DNA of 6,430 nucleotides from an uncultured Desulfovibrio sp. GTDB taxonomy: Bacteria > Desulfobacterota > Desulfovibrionia > Desulfovibrionales > Desulfovibrionaceae. The position numbers were made by a program, and so were the translations under genes. Shown here in pieces: positions 1 to 5,101 of the stretch (positions are counted from its first letter, which is position 1; each line of letters opens with the position of its first letter). The notes below the pieces were generated by a model that did not search any database, was not told the DNA's origin, and was given only the letters and a program-made list of their open reading frames with translations. Location of the stretch: positions 1 through 6,430 of the forward strand of contig CAMWPE010000143.1 of the NCBI GenBank assembly GCA_947176055.1. The letters run 5' to 3'.

Positions 1-2
1 GC

Positions 3-344
3 GGAAAAGTATGCGCGGGGAGCATGCGCGAAAGGATGGATCCCGCGTATAGAAGCGAAGAGCTGGAAAAATTTGTGCCCCAGTTTATTCCCCCGGGCAT
101 AAAGTTAAGCGTCGTCCTGCTCGATAAGGCGCCCGGAGCGGACACGCATAACAGGTATATAATCACCGAACTGGGCGGGCTCAATTTTTCCTGCGGTCTG
201 GAGATCAACGAAAGCGGCTCCCCCGATATGGTCGCCTTGATGTCCGAAAACGTATGGAAACAAAAATTTTACGAGTTCGATACCCTCGCGAATCATCGGA
301 TATATGACACTTTAATTTTTGATAAATCAGGGCGCGGATTTTAA
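3..344 (+). CDS. 3' end of a gene of unknown function; weak phospholipase D/MIT_C-like C-terminal signature
   Basis: The frame is open from base 3 to the TAA at 342-344, so this is probably the C-terminal part of a longer protein. Internal ATGs lie at 24 and 36, but neither has a well-spaced Shine-Dalgarno site: GGGGAG at 17-22 is too close to the first and far from the second. Numbering from the ATG at 24 gives 106 residues. Visible features are a hydrophobic strand (about residues 27-33, KLSVVLL) and a block at 42-59 with H42-N-R-Y-I-I-T and G51-G52, then G58-L-E. An aromatic-rich tail follows (VWKQKFYEFDTL). An H-[DN]-R-Y...T..GG...GL pattern recalls the second half of PLD-like domains, including the MIT C-terminal domain family, where a His-Arg pair sits before a beta-turn. 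This resemblance comes from memory of the families and is weak. No membrane segment or signal peptide is seen. It ends 63 bases before the ligase gene on the same strand and may be co-transcribed with it. Confidence 0.6.
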   Translation, partial: GKVCAGSMRERMDPAYRSEELEKFVPQFIPPGIKLSVVLLDKAPGADTHNRYIITELGGLNFSCGLEINESGSPDMVALMSENVWKQKFYEFDTLANHRIYDTLIFDKSGRGF

Positions 345-355
345 GAAACCGCGAC

Positions 356-370
356 GCGCGGGAGACGCGC
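356..370 (+). repeat. Short GC hairpin in the gap before the first ligase gene
   Basis: GCGCG at 356-360 and CGCGC at 366-370 form a perfect 5-bp stem around the loop GGAGA. No run of T follows, so it is not a convincing intrinsic terminator. The identical 15-mer occurs again inside the second ligase gene at 3376-3390. The rest of the 63-base gap (345-407) holds no clear promoter. Confidence 0.3.
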
Positions 371-407
371 TCTTGCGAATCGCCCGGGACGTTGCAGGCG
401 ATAGCTT

Positions 408-2603
408 ATGTCCGAAGAATTGAAAACTATAGATCAGGGCGGCGAAGGCGCGAGAGCTTTCCTATCCTCTCCGCGAGCGTCTGGCGAATGGGCGCGTGGC
501 GAGCGGGCGCCGCGTCCCGACGTCATCCATGACGGTTTCGCTCGCTCGCTTTTTCCTTATAAAGACGTATGCGTTGTTAAATTAAGAAACAAAAAGCTCG
601 CGTCCCGGATTAGGGAAATCTGCGGACGAGCCAATCTGTCGCTGAACTACAAGCGCGATTATTTAATTGTAGGCGACGTCTGGAATGGTGATTTTGTATT
701 CAGCGGCTACGGCAAGATCGGCGAGCGGGCCTATTGGGGAGAAATGGCCTCGACGCCGGATTTTGACGGGATAACGCTAGGCTCGGGCGGCTACGAGTAT
801 TTTGAGTTCGTTGAGGACGGGGTTCGCGCCGCCAACGATTATTTTGGCGTGTCCGCGCTTTTTACATACGAGGATGAAAATTTTTCCCTGCTGACCAATC
901 GCGCGCATCTGGCCGGAATTTTCGCGGCCGTGTCGGACAAACGCGAGCTTAATCTCCCCGCGATATACGTCAATATCATGTGCGCGACCTATTTCCGCGA
1001 GGCGACCAATCTCAACGAGACGGCGATAAAAAATTTGTCGCGGGTTCCCGTCAAATATTTCGCTAAACTAACAGACCGGATCAGGCTCATTCCCGTAAAC
1101 GAAACGGAGAGCGACGAAGATTACGAAGAGCTTGTCGACAAAAGTATTCGGGAGACAAAAGATTTTTACGGGAGCTTCCGGCGTCTCTTGCCTGACTTCG
1201 ACTTCGTCTTTGACCTTACCGCGGGCAAAGACACGCGGATGAATATTTCACCCTTTTGCCATGAGGTCATAAAAATCCGGACCGACAATTTGCCGGACAG
1301 TCCGGACACGCGGGTAAGCCTGTCCATTGCCTCAATATTCCCAAACATGACCTACGCGGACGAATGCTCCGGTTGCCTATGGCCGCTCTCCTCCGAAGAC
1401 GGCGCGCGGGCGTGGCTCTCTTATTCCTTCGCCTTTGGGGATTATCTGGATATAACCGGCAGCCTGGCAAAATACGGAACTTCCACGCAAATTGTCTGCA
1501 GAGGCGCCTATGAAATTTATCGTCATTATTTCGCGTACGCGCCAAAGGCGTTCAATCGGATGGGAGACTGGATCGCCAGTTTTCTCGAGTCCGATTCCTC
1601 TTATTTTTTAAAAAATCTTTCTCCTCCCGAACAGGAAGCCGCGAAAGACTATATTCTCGACGATATTGAGCGCAGGTTCGGGCATTACGAACGGATGGAT
1701 CGCGCTCTTACGGATTATTATTGGTTTGGAACTTGGAGGAGTCATTTTGGGCGAGGGCGCGAAGAACTCTTTACGGGCGAGTTGCGAATGTTCCCATGCC
1801 TCAATCAATACGGGATCCAGGCCCTGAAAAAATTGCCCGAAGAAGAAATAGGCGAGTCGCGCTTTATCTACGATTTTATCTTTCGATGTTCGCCGCCGCT
1901 GGCCAATATGGAGTTTGACACTCCCTTTCCGGCGGCGGACAAGGAGCGGAGATTCGCGCCAACGCCGTTGCCGGAGCGTTTTGAAAAGGCGAAGCTTGAG
2001 TTTGAAAACGCGATTTCCCGCTATCGGGCTCAAGCGGAAGCAAAACTGCGCGGCGATAAAAGAGGCCGAGGCGTCGACGATTGGGCATATCTGCATATGC
2101 GGAGACCGGACGCCGGGATCCGCGCTTTTCTGCATGAGGCGATTACCCGCGCCGTCGTCCGGATATCCGCGGTCGCGCCGGAGCTGGCCTCTTTCTGCGC
2201 CAAAATGTACGGAATCTGGAATACGGAATACGACTGGCTGATCAAGCAATCGATCTGCCAGAAACTCCTGCTGCTCGATAACTGCCTTTTGCCGCTGGAG
2301 AGCATGAAGTCCGCCCTGGACGACGAAGACAGCTTTCTTTCCCTTGTCATGCCTATCGAAGATTTTGAATATAAGGACAACGAAATAAAACTGAAAGTTT
2401 ACGATTTTCTAAATCCGTCCGAATTCCTTTACGGTTTGAGGGTCTTTGAGGGCGACAAGTTTTTCGACTATCCCTTTCAATTCGGCCGGACCTTTAAAAT
2501 TGCCCAGGACCGCCCTACGGCCTTGGGCATCCGGGCAAGACGCGGGCGCGCGGAAAAAGCCCCGGCGAAGTATGTCCAGAGAAAAATAGCGCGAGCCGAT
2601 TAA
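408..2603 (+). CDS. Asparagine-synthetase-superfamily (PP-loop ATP-dependent amide ligase-like) protein, copy 1
   Basis: This is a 731-residue, probably cytosolic protein with no signal peptide or membrane segment. Residues about 41-235 resemble the glutaminase-like (GATase II) half of asparagine synthetase: the block ANDYFGVSALFTYEDE followed by LLTNRAHL (about 142-168) matches the family's D.FG..PLyY...SN...L pattern. There is no Cys at position 2, so glutamine hydrolysis is unlikely. The PP-loop is D269-L-T-A-G-K-D275-T-R277, equivalent to the family's LSGGxDS; Asp275 is kept, with G272A and S276T changes. GAYEIYRHYF (366-375) probably corresponds to the family's GDGxDE segment, with Glu369 kept. 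RMFPCLNQY and PPLANMEFDTPFP (to about 508) fit the end of the synthetase domain. The remaining 200 residues are outside the classic fold. ATG 408 is preceded by an in-frame TAG (402-404) and only a weak AGG (396-398), but no better start exists before the conserved core. The likely chemistry is adenylation of a carboxylate and transfer to an amine; the substrate is unknown. It is 64 bases upstream of its paralogue. Confidence 0.8.
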   Translation: MSEELKTIDQGGEGARAFLSSPRASGEWARGERAPRPDVIHDGFARSLFPYKDVCVVKLRNKKLASRIREICGRANLSLNYKRDYLIVGDVWNGDFVFSGYGKIGERAYWGEMASTPDFDGITLGSGGYEYFEFVEDGVRAANDYFGVSALFTYEDENFSLLTNRAHLAGIFAAVSDKRELNLPAIYVNIMCATYFREATNLNETAIKNLSRVPVKYFAKLTDRIRLIPVNETESDEDYEELVDKSIRETKDFYGSFRRLLPDFDFVFDLTAGKDTRMNISPFCHEVIKIRTDNLPDSPDTRVSLSIASIFPNMTYADECSGCLWPLSSEDGARAWLSYSFAFGDYLDITGSLAKYGTSTQIVCRGAYEIYRHYFAYAPKAFNRMGDWIASFLESDSSYFLKNLSPPEQEAAKDYILDDIERRFGHYERMDRALTDYYWFGTWRSHFGRGREELFTGELRMFPCLNQYGIQALKKLPEEEIGESRFIYDFIFRCSPPLANMEFDTPFPAADKERRFAPTPLPERFEKAKLEFENAISRYRAQAEAKLRGDKRGRGVDDWAYLHMRRPDAGIRAFLHEAITRAVVRISAVAPELASFCAKMYGIWNTEYDWLIKQSICQKLLLLDNCLLPLESMKSALDDEDSFLSLVMPIEDFEYKDNEIKLKVYDFLNPSEFLYGLRVFEGDKFFDYPFQFGRTFKIAQDRPTALGIRARRGRAEKAPAKYVQRKIARAD
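441..512 (+). repeat. Imperfect 15-bp repeat in the 5' end of ligase copy 1
   Basis: Three five-codon units, GGC-GAR-NNG/C-GCG-N, encode GEGAR (441-455), GEWAR (483-497) and GERAP (498-512). The last two are adjacent, and out of frame by one base they match at 12 of 15 positions (482-496 against 497-511). The region lies in the non-conserved N-terminal leader. It accounts for copy 1 having 40 residues before the first shared motif (HDG) while copy 2 has 27 (HNG). It may be a slippage duplication or a remnant of a dispersed repeat. Confidence 0.5.
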
Positions 2604-2635
2604 AAAGCGGAAACGCGCCAATAAAAGATTTTCTA

Positions 2636-2662
2636 CGCGCCAGGAAGCGGCGCGCCCGGAGG
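2636..2662 (+). promoter_or_regulatory. Ribosome binding site of ligase copy 2 with an adjacent GC hairpin
   Basis: GGAGG at 2658-2662 lies 5 bases before ATG 2668, a strong Shine-Dalgarno site that fixes the start of copy 2. Three bases upstream of it, CGCGCC (2636-2641) and GGCGCG (2649-2654) form a perfect 6-bp all-GC stem with a 7-base loop. The octamer ACGCGCCA occurs at 2613-2620 and 2635-2642, 22 bases apart, so the upstream copy could pair with the same 3' arm instead. This may tune translation of copy 2 relative to copy 1; that is inference. Confidence 0.5.
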
Positions 2663-2667
2663 ACCAT

Positions 2668-4776
2668 ATGGTCGACATAGACGATTGCAAAACCGGCGCG
2701 GAAGCCGTCAAAGACGCGGCCGCGCCGGAAAAACGCCCGCGTATCCTCCATAACGGCATCGTGAAATCCCTTTGGCCCTATAAAGACATCTGCGCAATCA
2801 AATCGCGCCGCGAGGAGCTGACCGCGGAAATCGTAAAGGTCGCCCATTCCATAGATCTCCTCGCCGTCGATTGGCATGGCTTTATCCGCGTATGCGACGA
2901 GCCGGACGGAGAGCGTATTTTCAGCGGTTACGGAAAGATCGGCTCCCGGGTGTGTTTCGGCGAGATGGAAGAGTCGCCGGATTTCGCCCAAATCGCCGAG
3001 GGCGCGGGAGCTTTTGAATATTTTGACTATAAGGACGGCGCGATCCGCGCCGCTTCCGATTTTTTCGGCTTGAGCGCGATCTACGCCTACGAGGACGAAT
3101 ATCTATCCCTGCTGACGAACAGGGCCCACCTCGCGGCTGTCTTCGCGTCCCTTTCCGGCGCGAGGGAAATTAATTACCCGCTGATCCATCTTTACATATT
3201 GAGCGGAACGTGTTTCAAGGAACAGACGAATCTGAACGCGACGCCCATAAAAAACTTATATAGACTAAACGCCGGCGAATACGCCGTCTTGCGGGACAAG
3301 ATCGAATCGTTCGCGGTCGATCCCTCGCCAATCGAAGGCTCCCGCGACGGGTTGCTGGACGAGAGCTTTCGCGAAGCGCGGGAGACGCGCGAGGGGTTAC
3401 GGAACGCGCTTCCGGAATATTCCATAATTTTCGACCTGTCCGGCGGCAAGGGAACAAGGCTGAACCTCGCGCCATTCCTGAATGAGTCGCTTAAAATCCG
3501 GACATATAACGCGCCCAGAAGCGCCGATACCCGCGTAAGCCAGGCCATAGTCTCGATATTTCCCAATCTGACCTATAATTCCAGTTTTTCAGGGAAGTTC
3601 TGGCCGGTTTCCGGGCTGGAGGCAATTCGCGTCTGGCGTTCGTACTCTTTTGGCTTCCGGCACGCGCTCGATCTCCCCGCCTTCGCGAAGCTGGGGAGCG
3701 CGAAGGAGATAGCCTTCTCCGGCGCCTACAATATTTTTGGGCATTATTTTAACTGGAAAGCGGGCGCCGGGCTAAAATCTCTGACGGACTGGGCGAAAGC
3801 CTTTTTCGCTTCCCCCGCCTCCTTTTACGCCAATCTTTTAACACCGGAGGAGCGGGAAGCCGTTCTGCGGTTGGTTCTGGAGGACGCGGAGGCCCGGTTT
3901 GCCAATTGCGGAAATCTGGATGAGGCGCTTACCGCTTTCTATCGTTACGGCGGATGGCGCGATCGATTCGGCGACTCCCGCATGGCGATATGGCGCGACT
4001 GCCTTCGCGTCTATCCCTGCCTTAATCGCTATTCCCTCGCGGCGGCGGAGAGGCAGTCCGGCGAAGACAGGAGCGATGGAAAATTTTTTTACGACTATAC
4101 GAGTCATGCCTCGCGGGTCCTCGCCAATATCGACTGCGCCTCTCCCTGGCCAGCCCAGATTAAAAACAGGACCTTTATACCGCGACCGGAGCCGGAGCGT
4201 CTGGAAAAGGTCAAAGAAGACTTCGCTGCGGCATGGGCGGAGTATGACGGGGAAAGAGCCGCGAGCCTGGCGAAAAATCAGGCGCCGACTCCCCCCGGTT
4301 TCCCATACCTGCATCTCTTGATAACTAAAGCCATGGTCCGGATCTCATCCGTCGAACCCGGCCTGGGGGTTTTTTGCGCCAAAATGTACGGCCTCTGGAC
4401 CAGCGAGTACGACTGGACTGTCAAAAGATCCGTGTTTTCCAAGCTGCTTGCCCTGGACGACTATCTTTTGCCCCTGGAAAGCATGAAAACGGCCTTTGAG
4501 GACGAGGAAAAGTTTTTGACCGCCGTCGCGCCGGTCTCCGATTTCTCCATCGACGGGGATACTGTGAGCCTGCGACTTTTTCGTTATCTCAATCCCGACG
4601 ATTTCCTTTTCGGCTTGAGGGTTTACGAAGCCGGAGGATTTTCCGATTACCCGCTCCAGACGGGATTAATCTTCAAGATCGCTCAAAAGGCGCCCGTCTC
4701 CCTGGGCATCCGGTCCCTTCGCAAAAACAGGCCCGGAGCGAGGGCTAAGTTCATCCAGCGCAAAATCCGGACTTGA
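2668..4776 (+). CDS. Asparagine-synthetase-superfamily protein, copy 2; probable pseudoenzyme paralogue of the upstream gene
   Basis: This 702-residue protein aligns with its upstream neighbour from HNG (residue 29) to the C-terminus, through shared blocks such as SLWPYKDIC, FSGYGKIG, LLTNRAHLAA, SIFPNLTY, FCAKMYGLW, LLPLESMKT and YVQ/FIQRKI. Synonymous positions have diverged widely, so the duplication is old. The N-terminal half again lacks a Cys2 glutaminase nucleophile. The PP-loop reads D256-L-S258-G-G-K-G262-T-R264: the Ser-Gly-Gly is classical, but the Asp that helps bind pyrophosphate is Gly (GGA at 3451-3453). The later Glu is Asn (N355 of GAYNIFG, AAT at 3730-3732). Both changes argue against normal ATP-dependent ligation. 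The frame is intact and the protein core is conserved, so it is not a decayed gene. A structural or regulatory partner of copy 1 is the simplest reading. The start is supported by GGAGG at 2658-2662. The last residues are basic (RAKFIQRKIRT). Confidence 0.8.
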   Translation: MVDIDDCKTGAEAVKDAAAPEKRPRILHNGIVKSLWPYKDICAIKSRREELTAEIVKVAHSIDLLAVDWHGFIRVCDEPDGERIFSGYGKIGSRVCFGEMEESPDFAQIAEGAGAFEYFDYKDGAIRAASDFFGLSAIYAYEDEYLSLLTNRAHLAAVFASLSGAREINYPLIHLYILSGTCFKEQTNLNATPIKNLYRLNAGEYAVLRDKIESFAVDPSPIEGSRDGLLDESFREARETREGLRNALPEYSIIFDLSGGKGTRLNLAPFLNESLKIRTYNAPRSADTRVSQAIVSIFPNLTYNSSFSGKFWPVSGLEAIRVWRSYSFGFRHALDLPAFAKLGSAKEIAFSGAYNIFGHYFNWKAGAGLKSLTDWAKAFFASPASFYANLLTPEEREAVLRLVLEDAEARFANCGNLDEALTAFYRYGGWRDRFGDSRMAIWRDCLRVYPCLNRYSLAAAERQSGEDRSDGKFFYDYTSHASRVLANIDCASPWPAQIKNRTFIPRPEPERLEKVKEDFAAAWAEYDGERAASLAKNQAPTPPGFPYLHLLITKAMVRISSVEPGLGVFCAKMYGLWTSEYDWTVKRSVFSKLLALDDYLLPLESMKTAFEDEEKFLTAVAPVSDFSIDGDTVSLRLFRYLNPDDFLFGLRVYEAGGFSDYPLQTGLIFKIAQKAPVSLGIRSLRKNRPGARAKFIQRKIRT

Positions 4777-4814
4777 ACGCGCGACCTCCCTATCGCGTCA
4801 TAGTCCGTTGAGGC

Positions 4815-4852
4815 GGAGTTTCCCGGAACCGGCGCGACCGGACTCCTATTTT
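4815..4852 (+). terminator. Candidate intrinsic terminator after the ligase pair
   Basis: GGAGT (4815-4819) pairs with ACTCC (4842-4846), and CCGG (4823-4826) with CCGG (4838-4841), giving a 9-bp stem with a 3-base bulge on the 5' side. It is followed at once by TATTTTA. A competing stem, AGTCCG (4802-4807) with CGGACT (4839-4844), shares the 3' arm. The T tract is short and broken, so efficiency is uncertain, but its place 38 bases after the stop of copy 2 fits transcription ending there. Confidence 0.4.
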
Positions 4853-4897
4853 ACATCTTCATTATCTGTCTTCGCCTATAGCTTGTTCTCCCGGGAC

Positions 4898-4924
4898 TTA
4901 ACGCGCCGGAAAAATTCGCGTTGA
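4898..4924. repeat. Hairpin with 8-bp stem
   Basis: TTAACGCG (4898-4905) pairs with CGCGTTGA (4917-4924), seven Watson-Crick pairs and one G-U, around an 11-base A-rich loop. A T-poor ATTATTCT follows, so terminator function is doubtful. Confidence 0.35.
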
Positions 4925-4936
4925 ATTATTCTATAG

Positions 4937-4963
4937 CGGGTAGCCTTAGAAAATAGTTACCCG
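4937..4963. repeat. Hairpin with arms CGGGTA/TACCCG
   Basis: CGGGTA (4937-4942) and TACCCG (4958-4963) are perfectly complementary. The stem extends inward to 8 bp, with a G-U pair, around an 11-base A-rich loop. It is non-coding and its role is unknown. Confidence 0.35.
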
Positions 4964-4970
4964 GTGTATG

Positions 4971-4992
4971 GCGGCTTTGCCGCGTGAAGCGG
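4971..4992. repeat. Two mutually exclusive GC stems
   Basis: GCGGC (4971-4975) pairs with GCCGC (4979-4983) around a TTT loop. The second arm can instead pair, as CCGC (4980-4983), with GCGG (4989-4992) around GTGAA. Switching is possible, but both stems are short, and such pairings are easy to find in GC-rich DNA. Confidence 0.25.
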
Positions 4993-5011
4993 AGCGCGCC
5001 AAGACGCCCGC

Positions 5012-5058
5012 GAAATTATCGTTCAAAGGAATTTGTCTCGCCGTTAAGGGATAATTTC
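5012..5058. repeat. Perfect 9-bp inverted repeat at the ankyrin gene promoter, possible operator
   Basis: GAAATTATC (5012-5020) and GATAATTTC (5050-5058) are exact reverse complements, 38 bp apart start to start. The right arm covers the expected -35 position of the promoter whose -10 is at 5072-5077. AT-rich arms in a GC-rich setting, placed on a promoter, suggest a regulator binding pair with looping. A long-loop hairpin is less likely, because the 29-base spacer shows no further pairing of note. Confidence 0.4.
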
Positions 5059-5068
5059 AAGCGAAACA

Positions 5069-5077
5069 TGCTATAAT
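5069..5077 (+). promoter_or_regulatory. Extended -10 promoter of the ankyrin gene
   Basis: TGCTATAAT at 5069-5077 is a perfect extended -10 element (TGn-TATAAT) of the primary sigma factor class. No TTGACA-like -35 lies 16-18 bp upstream, which is usual for extended -10 promoters. The predicted start is about 5083-5086, giving a leader of only some 16-19 bases before the ATG. The gene is therefore probably transcribed separately from the ligase pair. Confidence 0.6.
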
Positions 5078-5089
5078 AGATAAGCCGCC

Positions 5090-5094
5090 AGGAG
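5090..5094 (+). promoter_or_regulatory. Ribosome binding site of the ankyrin gene
   Basis: AGGAG ends 7 bases before ATG 5102, ideal spacing, and fixes the start of the ankyrin-repeat protein. Confidence 0.75.
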
Positions 5095-5101
5095 AAAATT
5101 T

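Larger units (their letters stand above)
4777..5101. other. 325-base intergenic region dense in inverted repeats
   Basis: No convincing gene lies here. From left to right it holds a small stem just after the stop codon (CGCGA 4780-4784 with TCGCG 4793-4797), the likely terminator at 4815-4852, hairpins at 4898-4924, 4937-4963 and 4971-4992, the 9-bp inverted repeat at 5012-5058 and the ankyrin gene promoter. The clustering could mean a structured untranslated RNA, an operator region or remnants of extragenic palindromes. A 28-codon frame at 4968-5054 lacks a ribosome binding site. Confidence 0.6.

Noticed and set aside
356..376. Intrinsic terminator between the first fragment and ligase copy 1
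   Set aside because: The stem is only 5 bp and is followed by TCTTGC, not a T run.
1608..2249. Long open frame on the minus strand (213 codons) within ligase copy 1
   Set aside because: It is antisense to a strongly conserved paralogous protein, has no ribosome site I can see and gives a low-complexity, basic translation; it is a shadow of the real gene.
2515..2991. Minus-strand frame of 158 codons spanning the junction of the two ligase genes
   Set aside because: It covers the 3' end of copy 1 and the 5' end of copy 2 in antisense, both supported by alignment of the paralogues. No family features seen.
3838..4321. Overlapping frames on both strands inside copy 2 (3838-4314 minus, 3899-4321 plus)
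   Set aside because: Both lie within the conserved copy 2 frame and look compositionally like GC-rich shadows.
408..4776. Lasso peptide or beta-lactam biosynthesis cluster
   Set aside because: The ligase type is compatible, but no precursor peptide, leader peptidase, transporter or partner enzyme is visible in the window, and the C-terminal modules do not fit.
2668..4776. Copy 2 as a pseudogene
   Set aside because: The frame is uninterrupted for 702 codons, has a strong ribosome binding site, and keeps structural blocks in line with copy 1; only catalytic positions have changed.
4968..5054. 28-codon basic mini-ORF starting MAALPREAERAKT
   Set aside because: It has no Shine-Dalgarno site or visible promoter, and it runs through the hairpins and the inverted repeat; length is within chance.
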